Shown: positions 17,866 to 26,922 of the stretch, piece after piece | How the letters are laid out: every line of letters starts with the position of its first letter | Numbering within the stretch: position 1 is the stretch's first letter | Assembly: GCA_944322815.1 (NCBI GenBank) | Contig: CALUQB010000002.1 | Coordinates: 1-64,000, forward strand | Reading direction: 5' to 3' | Length of the DNA: 64,000 nucleotides | Origin: an uncultured Bacteroidales bacterium | GTDB taxonomy: Bacteria; Bacteroidota; Bacteroidia; Bacteroidales; UBA932 | The notes under the pieces: generated by a model | Told to the model about the DNA's origin: nothing | The model's input: the letters and a program-made list of their open reading frames with translations, nothing else | Databases searched by the model: none | Translations under genes and position numbers: made by a program

Positions 17866-18315
17866 ATGAAGAAACTTTTGTATATGATCTTTATGGCTGC
17901 AGCATTTGCAGCCATTTACCATGCAGAGACGATTCCTGCCGCGGAATTATCTGTCTGTATGGAAAACGTTTCTTCTCAGGACAACAGGCCTTCCGATACA
18001 TGCGACACCATCAAGGATGACGGCTTCCGTGGCTTCTTTGCATATAATGCACTGAACGGAACATCGGAACAGATCAATGCCTCTGACAACAGACAGGTAC
18101 TGGTCTACAGAAACACCTACGGCGGCCCTGCAGGATATAATCCCGCTTCTTCAAAAAGACAACACTCCCCCGGTTTGAAATGGCTTCTCGAAGGCGGAAT
18201 AACTCATTCATTTCCAGAGAAATACTACTTTCTGCAACATAATGTAAACATTCTGGACCGGGGCATGTCATCCAATTCCGAACGGATACATCTGCTCCGC
18301 ATCCTGATCGTATAG
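17866..18315 (+). CDS. Hypothetical exported protein
   Basis: 149 residues. The first ~25 (MKKLLYMIFMAAAFAAIYHA) form a signal peptide with a cleavage region around AETIPAAE. The mature part is hydrophilic with no motif or family I recognise, and the C-terminus (RIHLLRILIV) is hydrophobic. The start follows the -7 box at 17847-17854. It stands alone between the nested hairpins and a 198-bp gap. It could be a decaying or very lineage-specific gene. Confidence 0.5.
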   Translation: MKKLLYMIFMAAAFAAIYHAETIPAAELSVCMENVSSQDNRPSDTCDTIKDDGFRGFFAYNALNGTSEQINASDNRQVLVYRNTYGGPAGYNPASSKRQHSPGLKWLLEGGITHSFPEKYYFLQHNVNILDRGMSSNSERIHLLRILIV

Positions 18316-18438
18316 CCGTTTCCGGGGTTATCTGAAAGTTCCGCTGGACGAACTTCCCATATCAACCATTGCAGTCAAAACTGCCGCCACCTGTTTACCG
18401 GTGGTACAGATAAAAACGAGATTCCGGACAACTCATGG

Positions 18439-18491
18439 AGCCAGTCCGCCGGAATCCCGGAAATTTTACCGAATCATACATCGGACTGGCT
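18439..18491. promoter_or_regulatory. Inverted repeat in front of the small membrane protein gene
   Basis: AGCCAGTCCG (18439-18448) and its exact complement (18482-18491) enclose 33 bases, 22 bp before the ATG at 18514. It could be a terminator for the upstream gene or a leader structure. The rest of the 198-bp gap shows nothing recognisable. Confidence 0.35.
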
Positions 18492-18513
18492 TGAAATTCA
18501 AAATATTACAATT

Positions 18514-18960
18514 ATGGAAAAGGAATTCAGCAGAGGTCGCTCTGCACAAGATATCATCATTTCTCTCATACTCGTGGTTTTCGGCGCCATTCTCGTAGCC
18601 ATGCCTACATCACAGTCTGTCAATATTCTCGGCTTCTTCATGATATTTGCAGGACTCATACTCCTGTTCGTGCTGAGGACATGCTACAAGCTTGACGGAA
18701 CGAAAGAAACTTTCAAGAAAAAGGAAATCTACTTTGCACAGAGCAAAAGGGATTCTACCGCAGCCGCCATCGCTTCAGATCCCGCTGCCATCGATCTTGC
18801 CGACGAGAACAAGGGTAACGGACTGCGTGTCGACATATTCTATAACAGGAAGTCAGGAAAGGCATATTGCAGGCTTTTCGAGTATGTTCCTTACCGTTAC
18901 GAACCATGTACTCCATACTATGAGTATCCTATCGAGAAAGTGGAAAAACTGCTGAAATAA
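18514..18960 (+). CDS. Hypothetical two-helix membrane protein
   Basis: 148 residues. After a short charged N-terminus (MEKEFSRGRSAQD) two hydrophobic helices are visible (about residues 14-31 and 37-54), followed by a hydrophilic domain of ~90 residues rich in Tyr and Lys (DIFYNRKSGKAYCRLFEYVP). The layout predicts an inner-membrane anchor with a soluble C-terminal domain. No family recognised. It ends before a bidirectional terminator shared with the convergent DUF5723 gene. Confidence 0.6.
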   Translation: MEKEFSRGRSAQDIIISLILVVFGAILVAMPTSQSVNILGFFMIFAGLILLFVLRTCYKLDGTKETFKKKEIYFAQSKRDSTAAAIASDPAAIDLADENKGNGLRVDIFYNRKSGKAYCRLFEYVPYRYEPCTPYYEYPIEKVEKLLK

Positions 18961-18982
18961 GCGGAATAACGCGGACATGAAA

Positions 18983-19024
18983 AAGGTGGATATCCATCAT
19001 CGGGAACGATCGGGTATCCACCTT
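18983..19024. terminator. Bidirectional terminator
   Basis: AAGGTGGATATCC (18983-18995) pairs with GGGTATCCACCTT (19012-19024) with one G-T pair. On the minus strand the stem is followed by T5, giving a classical intrinsic terminator for the DUF5723 operon. It also lies just after the plus-strand gene ending at 18960. Confidence 0.75.
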
Positions 19025-19031
19025 CTTCATA

Positions 19032-19049
19032 TAATGTCAGTCCGACGAA
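19032..19049 (+). repeat. Dispersed 18-bp motif, copy 1
   Basis: TAATGTCAGTCCGACGAA lies just beyond the stop codon of the minus-strand DUF5723 gene. Related copies are at 36067, 49107, 49148, 49383 and 61055. Confidence 0.55.
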
Positions 19050-19058
19050 TCAGTCTGC

Positions 19059-20483
19059 TCAGTAGTTTTTTCCCATTGCTATATGGAAACCGAATCTGAG
19101 ATTGAAATTCGCCTGGTTTACAGGCAAAATAGCCAGAGATGACTCACCTACAGGGAGTTTGGCCCTCTGAAGCATGAAATAGTCGCTGCCGATGAAGAAT
19201 CCCACTCCGGACTTGGGGATAAATTCCAGAATCCAGCCTAAGGATTTCCATGTATTCAGCATGGAATAATTCACTCCGAAGTTGATCCAATCTTTCGGCC
19301 TTGCATTCAGTGCCAGAGTCAATTCATTACGTGTGCTCGTATAGCCGAATTTGGCATTGTAAAGCAGGCCCACACACATGTTGTCCCACAGTATAGGCAG
19401 TTCCACACCGACAAAAAGCTGCGGTCTTATCCTGGATGTCACCTTTTCAGCCGCCACTTCCTGCAAGTCCAGAATCTCCAGAAACTGATCCTTGATTCCG
19501 TTGAATGTTTCCTGAAGATTCATATCCTGTCCGAGCTGGATATCATTGACTCCTGTATATTCCACATTGCCAGATGTCTGGAACTTCTGTACTGCCTTAG
19601 ATGAAAAACTCAGGAAGCCCAGATCAGTGACGGCTGCGGAGAATTTGATATAGTCGAAAAAGCCGTTGATATACAGACGGTATTCCGCTCCCAGATCCAT
19701 TGCAGCCCCCATACCGGCCAGACCGATCTGACTGCTGTCGAAACGGCTGCCGTACTGTCTGTCACCGGTCTTGTAGACATCCATGCCTTTAAGCATCAGA
19801 TATCCGGTGGCATCCGCCCGCACGTTCCATACATCGGAACTCATCGTCAGGTCCAGATTGTTTACACGCAGGTCTCCCCTGCCCAGGCCTGCCAGCAGTT
19901 TCACTCTTCCTCCTATGCTCAGACCTTTCACAAGGTCCGACATGTCATGGGAATATCCTACTGAAAGTTCCGCGTATGCATTGGCTATGACACTCAGGTT
20001 CCGTATATTGTATGTCTGAGGATCTGTCTCCGCTCCGTTTTTCAGAAAAGCGAACATGGATTTCGGAAGATTCACCTCCCCGTCCACCTTGACACCAAGC
20101 CCTATCGACCAGAAACTTTTCGGACCGGTGAAGAAACCGACATTGAATATGTCCGTATCGACATCGATGTCCAGATGCGGATTCGCAGGCAGTTTGCCAA
20201 GGAAGGTTGCGGATGAAACATCCGGATGCAGAAAGGTCTGCAAGGAACCGTCGCCAGCCGGATACAGGAAATTCGACAGGCCGACATTACCGGAGATTCC
20301 GAATCCTGTATTTCCTATGACCGGAATGGTCAGATATGAGGAACGCGGTACAAAGGCAGGGTTCATTTTGTTTCTGAGTACGGACATCTCCGAAAAATAG
20401 CTGCCTTTAAGAGCCTGACCGCCCGCAAGCAGAGGGAACAGGCATATCATGGTCAGAAGTAATATTCTTTTTTTCATAATCAT
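19059..20483 (-). CDS. DUF5723 family outer-membrane beta-barrel protein
   Basis: A 474-residue protein with a signal peptide (MKKRILLLTMICLFPLLAGGQA) and repeated amphipathic strands of barrel type (for example FSIGLGVKVDGEVNLPKSM). It matches DUF5723, a Bacteroidetes outer-membrane family of unknown function, beginning with the typical YFSEMSVLRNKMNPAFVP. The start overlaps the stop of the upstream lipoprotein gene (TGATG); a second ATG six bases further, at 20477, begins MKKRIL. The two genes form a translationally coupled pair, suggesting the products work together at the outer membrane. Confidence 0.82.
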   Translation of the reverse strand: MIMKKRILLLTMICLFPLLAGGQALKGSYFSEMSVLRNKMNPAFVPRSSYLTIPVIGNTGFGISGNVGLSNFLYPAGDGSLQTFLHPDVSSATFLGKLPANPHLDIDVDTDIFNVGFFTGPKSFWSIGLGVKVDGEVNLPKSMFAFLKNGAETDPQTYNIRNLSVIANAYAELSVGYSHDMSDLVKGLSIGGRVKLLAGLGRGDLRVNNLDLTMSSDVWNVRADATGYLMLKGMDVYKTGDRQYGSRFDSSQIGLAGMGAAMDLGAEYRLYINGFFDYIKFSAAVTDLGFLSFSSKAVQKFQTSGNVEYTGVNDIQLGQDMNLQETFNGIKDQFLEILDLQEVAAEKVTSRIRPQLFVGVELPILWDNMCVGLLYNAKFGYTSTRNELTLALNARPKDWINFGVNYSMLNTWKSLGWILEFIPKSGVGFFIGSDYFMLQRAKLPVGESSLAILPVNQANFNLRFGFHIAMGKNY

Positions 20484-22351
20484 CAGTTTTCAGAATCGGT
20501 GTTGTTTTCGTTTTCTCCCAGGGAACTGAGGTCTATCGTGATTCCTCCCGGGACCCTGACTTTCAGGACTGCCTGCAGATATGATTCTTCCGTCACAGGC
20601 TCCCCAGTCATGTTCCCTGATGTCACCCGGAAATTCATCCTGATCTTCGTAAGATCCGTACCGTCTTCACCATCGGCAAGTTTCAGCGTCAGATCCACAG
20701 GAGACTTCACCGGATTCTCCGGAGTACCTTCGGAGATAAGCAGGCTTGCAGGCTCGGTCCGGATGATTTCATTCCTTGAATCCAGAAGATCCATGGTAAG
20801 TTCAAGTTTCAGAGGCAGGGAGGATTCCACATAGCCGCCAAGACCGAAAGCGTTCATATTCAGCAATTCTCCGAGGACCGGCGGCAGAGCATCATTTTCC
20901 TGGTCTGATCCTTCTGCCGCATCATCTTTGTCACCGGGGATGGTATAGTCCATCCTGATGTCGGTTTCTTCCCCGAACTCGAACGGTATTTCCACTTCAT
21001 AGTTCAGCAAAAGACTGTTTTCATAACCGGCAGTTATGGTACTGAGACTCTCCGGATCCGTACCGGCAGTGATTTCAAGCCGAAGCGTATCAGGTATTCT
21101 TCTGGTCAGCGAACGGACATCCGCCTCCAGGAATTCATATCCGTCAGGCATTCCTGTCCTGTCGTTGGCGATCCAGTATGACAGCACCCTTCCTGAAGCA
21201 TCTGAAGCTGGTATCGAGAGGGCTATCGTCTGTGCGGAAGCCTCGTCGGCAACGTTTACGAAAACAGGTGTGATCTTCAGCTCGCCTTTTACTGGCATCT
21301 GCAGATTCGAATTGACGGTCAGCTTTATATGCGGATTCGCGAAATCGAGGATAAAGTCCTCTCCTTTCACGAAATCCGGAAGTTCTTCGAGAGATATGCT
21401 CTGGTTCATGTTTTCACCGCTGTCACTTCCGAGCCTGCAGTCTACATACCCTGTGATTTCGGAAATGTTCACGGCCGGTATTCCACCGGTAATGTCCAGC
21501 CAGATACCTACGGTTTCAAGATCGGCAGGATCATCGATCACCGGGTTCTCGACAGTGACCGTTCCTTCTACCCTGACAGAGCTTTTCACTGTCCCGCCGG
21601 CTGAAAAATCGACATTCTTCAGATTCAGGCCGGTGACGGCTATCGGTTCCATGGTGAATTCATTGTTTTCGAGATCTTCCGATATGCGGAATACATTGTT
21701 TTCATCCACCCTTTCGTCATCAGTCATGATTTCCTCCGGCAGATAGACCGACAGGTCGATATGCGGGGTGGAGCCTATGTCAGGAACAGTCCTGACAGTG
21801 AATGTCATGTGCAGTTCGGTTTCTGACAGGACCACATCTTCTACAGTCATATCCTTGAGCTCTTCCGGCAGTTCCTCCAGATCCATGATAGTGATTTCCT
21901 GCTGTTTCTCGAAAGTGCGTTCGAATCTGATGACTCTTGGGGAAACGGCAGAAATGTCGGAAACAGCATCTGAAAGGACGCTTTCCGTATCCCTGGCTTT
22001 GCTGCCGGCGACAGCTTCGACAGAAAGATCTATCGTTATCGGGTCGACCTTGAACTCGCTTATCACATCAGGTATGTCATCGGAGAGATCCATCTCGTCA
22101 GAAACTGTAAATGCATAGACTCCCCCGTCAAGCGAAGTTATGTATTCGAAATCTTCTTCCGACAGCAAAGTATTGAGTTTCAGCTGTTCGGTAGCACCGA
22201 GGGGAAAGACGAGAGCGTTGCCGCCTAGTGATACAGTCGTATCCACTTTGGAAATGTCGTACTCTTCATTGACGCACGACAGCGGCAGAGCAAGACCGAA
22301 GACAGCAGCCACGATTCCGGGTGCTGTCTGAATTAAAAATCGCTTTACCAT
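20483..22351 (-). CDS. Large lipoprotein paired with the DUF5723 barrel
   Basis: 622 residues from the ATG at 22351. The N-terminus MVKRFLIQTAPG... has a hydrophobic segment ending in the lipobox LPLS-C, so the mature protein begins CVNEEYD and is lipidated. The rest is beta-rich and acidic, with repeated hydrophobic/polar strand alternation and no catalytic motif, perhaps several immunoglobulin-like modules. An in-frame ATG at 22399 would add 16 hydrophilic residues in front of the signal and is unlikely. Function unknown; the coupling with DUF5723 points to an outer-membrane complex. Confidence 0.72.
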   Translation of the reverse strand: MVKRFLIQTAPGIVAAVFGLALPLSCVNEEYDISKVDTTVSLGGNALVFPLGATEQLKLNTLLSEEDFEYITSLDGGVYAFTVSDEMDLSDDIPDVISEFKVDPITIDLSVEAVAGSKARDTESVLSDAVSDISAVSPRVIRFERTFEKQQEITIMDLEELPEELKDMTVEDVVLSETELHMTFTVRTVPDIGSTPHIDLSVYLPEEIMTDDERVDENNVFRISEDLENNEFTMEPIAVTGLNLKNVDFSAGGTVKSSVRVEGTVTVENPVIDDPADLETVGIWLDITGGIPAVNISEITGYVDCRLGSDSGENMNQSISLEELPDFVKGEDFILDFANPHIKLTVNSNLQMPVKGELKITPVFVNVADEASAQTIALSIPASDASGRVLSYWIANDRTGMPDGYEFLEADVRSLTRRIPDTLRLEITAGTDPESLSTITAGYENSLLLNYEVEIPFEFGEETDIRMDYTIPGDKDDAAEGSDQENDALPPVLGELLNMNAFGLGGYVESSLPLKLELTMDLLDSRNEIIRTEPASLLISEGTPENPVKSPVDLTLKLADGEDGTDLTKIRMNFRVTSGNMTGEPVTEESYLQAVLKVRVPGGITIDLSSLGENENNTDSEN

Positions 22352-22429
22352 AATATTATGTTTAGTTTTTTCATCGTCAGGCCGTAAAGCCATACTCACA
22401 TAAGCACATTTTCACTATTCTGCATTCTA

Positions 22430-22437
22430 CAAATATA
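22430..22437 (-). promoter_or_regulatory. Candidate -7 box of the lipoprotein/DUF5723 operon
   Basis: On the minus strand TATATTTG matches TAnnTTTG and lies 78 bases before the ATG at 22351. It forms a divergent pair with the box at 22481. Confidence 0.4.
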
Positions 22438-22480
22438 TCAATATTAAGGGAGATATCCCTCTTTTATCGGAAAATTAACA

Positions 22481-22488
22481 TATTTTTG
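22481..22488 (+). promoter_or_regulatory. Candidate -7 box of the RlmD-like gene
   Basis: TATTTTTG matches TAnnTTTG and lies 20 bases before the ATG at 22509. Confidence 0.4.
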
Positions 22489-22508
22489 CAAAGACAAATT
22501 ACAGGAAA

Positions 22509-23921
22509 ATGGGAAGAAAGAAACAGGATATAGTACTTGAAAACATTGAAATAGAGTCTGTAGCGGCCGAAGGGAAAGCCATCGCCAGAGTCGGCGGTGC
22601 CGTACTTTTCGTACAGTTTGCCGTACCTGGCGACATCGTGGATGTAAAGGTGACGAAGAAAAAGAAAAACTATATGGAAGGTTTTATCCTGCGTATGGTC
22701 AGGCCTTCCGCACACAGACTGGAGCCTTTCTGCAGCCATTTCGGTATCTGCGGCGGATGCAAATGGCAGCCTCTTCCATACGAAATGCAGCTACAGGCAA
22801 AACAGCAGCAGGTATATGACCAGCTGGTACGGATCGGCCATCTGGATGTACCGGAAATACAGCCTATCGCAGGTTCCGAAAAGACCGTCGGTTACAGAAA
22901 CAAACTGGAATTCACATTCTCGAACCGCCGCTGGATAGAAGCAGGAGAAGACCCTGAAAGCATTTCTCCGGAAGACCGGGTGGGACTAGGCTTCCATGTA
23001 GGCCGTTTCTTCGACAAAGTGCTGGATATCAAAAAGTGCTACCTTCAGCCTGAACCGTCCGATGCGATCAGGCTTTTCATCAGGAAATATGCCGTGGAAC
23101 ATGGCCTTGCCTTTTTCGATATCCGGAATCATCAGGGTTTTCTGCGGAACATGATCATCCGGAACAACCTGAAAGGAGACGTGATGCTCATACTCTGCTT
23201 CTACCACGAAGACGAAAAGGCCCGTACAGCACTTCTGGATGCAGTGGCCGGAGAATTTCCCCGGATCAGGTCCCTCTGGTATGTCATAAACGGAAAGGCC
23301 AACGATTCGATAGCCGATCAGGAGTGCATCCTGTACAAGGGGGAAGATGCCATATACGAAGAAATGGAAGGACTCAGATTCAAGATCGGACCTAAATCCT
23401 TCTATCAGACGAATTCTCTGCAGGCTTGCAAGCTATACGGCATCACACGCGAATTTGCGGATCTTCACGGCGGCGAAACGGTTTACGATCTCTATACCGG
23501 AACCGGCACCATCGCCCAGTTCGTATCCGGCAAGGCATCGAAAGTCATCGGTATAGAATATGTTCCTGAGGCCATAGCCGATGCCAGAATCAATGCGGCA
23601 AACAACGGGATCACGAACTGCGAATTTTTCGCCGGAGACATGAAGGATGTCCTGACGGACAATTTCATCGCCGTCCACGGAAAGCCGGATGTCATAATTC
23701 TGGATCCGCCGCGTGCCGGTATCCACCCGGATGTCGCCAAGGTCATCCTGAATGCCGCCCCTCGCAGAATCGTCTATGTCAGCTGCAATCCTGCATCTCA
23801 GGCACGCGATCTGGCCATTCTGTGCGAAAAATACAGGATCACCGCAGTCCGTCCGGTCGACATGTTCCCGCATACGCATCATGTGGAGAATGTCGTGGCC
23901 CTCGAAGCCGTATCCGAATAA
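22509..23921 (+). CDS. rlmD: 23S rRNA (uracil-5)-methyltransferase, RlmD/RumA family
   Basis: A 470-residue RNA m5U methyltransferase. The N-terminal ~60 residues form a TRAM domain. Cysteines for a [4Fe-4S] cluster follow in CSHFGICGGCKW, with a fourth in DIKKCYLQPE. The SAM-binding domain carries DLYTGTGTIAQFVSG. The catalytic motifs are DPPRAG and the nucleophilic Cys in VYVSCNPASQARDL. Whether it methylates U1939, U747 or both is not decidable from sequence. It is monocistronic between divergent promoters and the Hdr operon. Confidence 0.9.
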   Translation: MGRKKQDIVLENIEIESVAAEGKAIARVGGAVLFVQFAVPGDIVDVKVTKKKKNYMEGFILRMVRPSAHRLEPFCSHFGICGGCKWQPLPYEMQLQAKQQQVYDQLVRIGHLDVPEIQPIAGSEKTVGYRNKLEFTFSNRRWIEAGEDPESISPEDRVGLGFHVGRFFDKVLDIKKCYLQPEPSDAIRLFIRKYAVEHGLAFFDIRNHQGFLRNMIIRNNLKGDVMLILCFYHEDEKARTALLDAVAGEFPRIRSLWYVINGKANDSIADQECILYKGEDAIYEEMEGLRFKIGPKSFYQTNSLQACKLYGITREFADLHGGETVYDLYTGTGTIAQFVSGKASKVIGIEYVPEAIADARINAANNGITNCEFFAGDMKDVLTDNFIAVHGKPDVIILDPPRAGIHPDVAKVILNAAPRRIVYVSCNPASQARDLAILCEKYRITAVRPVDMFPHTHHVENVVALEAVSE

Positions 23922-23931
23922 AAATTTTTCT

Positions 23932-23939
23932 TAACTTTG
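23932..23939 (+). promoter_or_regulatory. Candidate -7 box of the Hdr-like operon
   Basis: TAACTTTG matches TAnnTTTG in the gap after rlmD. Transcription from it would give a leader of about 85 bases before the ATG at 24033, including a small GGACC-TGAT-GGTCC hairpin (23982-23995). Confidence 0.4.
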
Positions 23940-24032
23940 CATGTTTGGTTTTCCGTCAAGGGGTGTTGTCAATACTGAGCGGGACCTGATGGTCCTGCGA
24001 TGATCTCCCCGGGATGGAGAGAAATAGGACAT

Positions 24033-24731
24033 ATGAAATTATACGATGAACTTTTGAAAGACTACAGGGCGAAGGAAGGGCTGAAAACCTGCATCAATTG
24101 CGGTACATGTACAGCCATCTGCCCTGCGGCCGAATTTTATAAATACGATCCGAGGAAAGTGATGGACATCGTCCAGAGCCGTGACGAAGCGGAAATCGAA
24201 AAACTCCTGAAAAGCGATTTCATATGGTACTGCGGCGAATGCATGTCATGCGTCACCCGTTGTCCGAGAAAAAACGGTCCCGGACTCGTGATCATGGCAT
24301 TGAGAAACCTGTCGGCCAGACTCGGCTACTTCACATGCTCCGAGAAAGGAAGGCAGCTCTACCCTCTTACGAAAATCCTTACCGGAAATATACTGAACTA
24401 CGGCTACTGTGTCTATCCCGATACTTTCAAATGGGAAGACCACAAGGAATCGGGTCCTGTCTGGAAATGGCATCTTGACCATATCGAAGATTCGATGGCC
24501 CGTCTCGGGGCGAATTTCAAGGGTAAAGGTCCTGGTGTGCTCAGGAAGATACCTCAGGAATCCCTCGACGAGCTGAAAAGCATATTCGATGTCACCGGCG
24601 GTACGGAACGTATCGAAACTGTGAACAGATTCTCGAAAGCCAAGGCCGAAGAGCTGGGCATGGACATGGACGATTATTTCAGGGAAACTTTCGAACATAC
24701 GTCGGAAGGACATCTCAACACCGAGGACTGA
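24033..24731 (+). CDS. HdrC-like 4Fe-4S protein (heterodisulfide reductase subunit C type)
   Basis: 232 residues. Two [4Fe-4S] motifs in HdrC spacing: C20-x2-C23-x2-C26-x3-C30-P and C67-x2-C70-x2-C73-x3-C77-P, as expected for an electron carrier between HdrA and HdrB. An in-frame ATG at 24000 would add 11 residues; 24033 is preferred because it gives the usual short N-terminus and follows AGGAC. The C-terminal ~150 residues extend beyond the ferredoxin fold and are mostly helical and charged. It is the first gene of a seven-gene forward cluster and is followed after 57 bp by hdrB-like. Confidence 0.85.
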   Translation: MKLYDELLKDYRAKEGLKTCINCGTCTAICPAAEFYKYDPRKVMDIVQSRDEAEIEKLLKSDFIWYCGECMSCVTRCPRKNGPGLVIMALRNLSARLGYFTCSEKGRQLYPLTKILTGNILNYGYCVYPDTFKWEDHKESGPVWKWHLDHIEDSMARLGANFKGKGPGVLRKIPQESLDELKSIFDVTGGTERIETVNRFSKAKAEELGMDMDDYFRETFEHTSEGHLNTED

Positions 24732-24788
24732 AAGCATTGCCGGAGGCATTAACATTGGCCGCAAGGCCCCTAAAATCAGAAAAACGAG

Positions 24789-25859
24789 ATGATATATCAG
24801 GGAAAACAGAAAATATGGGCGGATTATCAGAAGGAAATACCCGATAATCACTGGTTCTACGTAAGGAGCTGCATCAGGCAGAATTTCTTCCCGGGAGCTG
24901 AAAGGATGTTCATGGAGATAAGCCGGAATCTTCTGGGAAAAGACATATTCGAGACGGAGAACCATACGACTTGCGGAGGAATAGCATATCACTGCGATAC
25001 CATACCGCAGGAGACAGTCATGACCATAGTGGCCAGGCAGTTCGCTCTCATGACAGAGGCCGGATATGAAAACTATGTGGCTTCATGCATCACGTCTTTC
25101 GGGAACTACATCGAAATCCTGGAGACATGGAAAGAGTTTCCGGAGCTGGAAACTCGTATCCGCGAACTGCTGTGGAAAGCCTGCAAGAGAGAGTTCAACA
25201 AACCGAAATACGTAGCTCATGCCAGCGACCTCATATACAAGTACCGGAACGAAATAGCCGCCAGGGCGAAATACCGTCTTGTGGACAGGCACACCGGAGA
25301 ACCTCTCCGCGCAGTCGAGCATATCGGCTGCCACTATGCGAAGATGTTCCCTTCACGGGGAATCGGCGGAGCTGAATATCCTTATGTCCTCTGCGGCATG
25401 ATAGAGTCATGGGGAGGAAATGTCATAGACTATCCGGAAAGACGCCACTGCTGCGGCTACGGATTCAGGCAATATCATGTAAAGGCAAACAGAGGCTATT
25501 CCATCTCCAACACATACAAGAAATTCGAATCCATGGAGCCGTATCATCCGGACTTCATCCTCACGAACTGCCCCGGCTGTCCTTATTTCATGGACAGGTG
25601 GCAGTATGTCATAGCCGAGACTGAAGGCAAGACCTACGGAGAAAACGGCTACGGAATCCCTGTCCTGACATACGAAGAACTTGCATCCCTCGTGCTTGGA
25701 TACAATCCGTGGGACATAGGGCTGCAGCTTCACCAGGTCGCTGTCGAACCTCTGCTGGACAAACTTGGAATAGAATACGACCCTAAGGAAAAATACAAGG
25801 GACTGAATGAGAAGGAACTCATGAGACCTGAACTTCCAGGTGTGCTGAGATGCTGCTGA
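24789..25859 (+). CDS. HdrB-like protein with two CCG-type iron-sulfur domains
   Basis: 356 residues of the HdrB/CCG family. The first Cys module is SCIRQNFFPG...TTCGGIAYHC...VASC, degenerate compared with the classical CCG. The second is complete: IGCHYAK, then RHCCGYGFR, then TNCPGC. In methanogens HdrB holds the noncubane cluster where CoM-S-S-CoB is cleaved; bacterial relatives act on other disulfides or unknown substrates. Context is hdrC-hdrB-hdrA-hdrC, so it is probably the catalytic subunit of a soluble HdrABC-like complex. The substrate cannot be read from the sequence. Confidence 0.85.
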   Translation: MIYQGKQKIWADYQKEIPDNHWFYVRSCIRQNFFPGAERMFMEISRNLLGKDIFETENHTTCGGIAYHCDTIPQETVMTIVARQFALMTEAGYENYVASCITSFGNYIEILETWKEFPELETRIRELLWKACKREFNKPKYVAHASDLIYKYRNEIAARAKYRLVDRHTGEPLRAVEHIGCHYAKMFPSRGIGGAEYPYVLCGMIESWGGNVIDYPERRHCCGYGFRQYHVKANRGYSISNTYKKFESMEPYHPDFILTNCPGCPYFMDRWQYVIAETEGKTYGENGYGIPVLTYEELASLVLGYNPWDIGLQLHQVAVEPLLDKLGIEYDPKEKYKGLNEKELMRPELPGVLRCC

Positions 25860-25902
25860 CGTCCGTGCCGCACCTGAAAACGTTACTAAACCCGAATCTG
25901 AA

Positions 25903-26922
25903 ATGAAAGAGAACATAGTCATCGTCGGTGGCGGCATAGCCGGACTGGAAGCTGCCGCCCAGCTTTTGGATCTGGGCTACAAACCGATCATCATCGAGAA
26001 AAGCGACCACCTCGGCGGACATGTGGCCGACTGGAACTGCCTGTTCCCGGACATGTCCCCGGCAAAGGATGTCGTCAGCTCGCTGATAGCCCGTTCGGCT
26101 GAAGCCAATATCTTCCTGAATACCGAGATATCTTTCGTGAACAAGCTGAAAGACAGCTACAACATAATGCTGTCGAACGGTATATCCATCATCACCAGGA
26201 TATTGCTCATGACGACGGGGTTTTCCCTTTTCGATGCATCGAAAAAGGAAGAATACGGATATGGGATATACGACCAGGTCATGACTAACAAGGACCTCGA
26301 GCACTGGTTCAACACAGGAGATGACAAGCGCATAAACAACAGTGCCATGAATGCCGTAGGTTTCGTTCACTGCGTAGGGTCCCGCGACGAGAAAGCCAGG
26401 AATCCGCAATGTTCGAAAGTCTGCTGTATCACGGCGATAAAGCAGGCCATAGAACTGAAACAGAAGTTCCCGGATGCCATGGTCTACTGTTTCTACATGG
26501 ACTTGAGAATGTTCGGAAAGAAATACGAAGACTTCTACATCAACGCGCAGCGTGACTACGGTATCCGGTTCATCAGGGGACGGGTATCGGAAGTCGGTGA
26601 GAATATCGACGGAAGAGTGATAGTCAAGGCCGAGGACACCCTTTCAGGAAAACCTGTCAAGGTCACTCTTGATCTTCTGGTGCTGATGGCAGGAATGGTC
26701 TGCAACCCTGACAGCACAAAAGTGGCGAACATGGCCAGTCTCCCGATAGATTCCGACGGGTTCCTCAAGTCAAGGGACAATGTAGCCGACATCATAGAGT
26801 CTCCGAAGGACGGAGTATTCTATGCCGGTGCCTGTACGGGACCGAAGACGGTCCCGGAAACATTGGCTGAGGCCAGGGCCGCAGCCCTGAAGATTTATCT
26901 GTACATTAAAGGACTTGAATGA
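25903..26922 (+). CDS. Compact HdrA-like FAD oxidoreductase
   Basis: 339 residues. FAD-binding GGGIAGLEAAAQLLDLGY (from residue 9) and HLGGH are followed by the HdrA cysteine signature C157...C170-x3-C174-C175 in HCVGSRDEKARNPQC and SKVCCITAIKQA. The C-terminal FAD-contact motif is FYAGACTGPKTVPETLAEA. It is much shorter than methanogen HdrA (~650 residues) and lacks the added ferredoxin domains used in flavin-based bifurcation, resembling QmoA-type subunits. The stop overlaps the start of the second HdrC-like gene (ATGA). Confidence 0.87.
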   Translation: MKENIVIVGGGIAGLEAAAQLLDLGYKPIIIEKSDHLGGHVADWNCLFPDMSPAKDVVSSLIARSAEANIFLNTEISFVNKLKDSYNIMLSNGISIITRILLMTTGFSLFDASKKEEYGYGIYDQVMTNKDLEHWFNTGDDKRINNSAMNAVGFVHCVGSRDEKARNPQCSKVCCITAIKQAIELKQKFPDAMVYCFYMDLRMFGKKYEDFYINAQRDYGIRFIRGRVSEVGENIDGRVIVKAEDTLSGKPVKVTLDLLVLMAGMVCNPDSTKVANMASLPIDSDGFLKSRDNVADIIESPKDGVFYAGACTGPKTVPETLAEARAAALKIYLYIKGLE

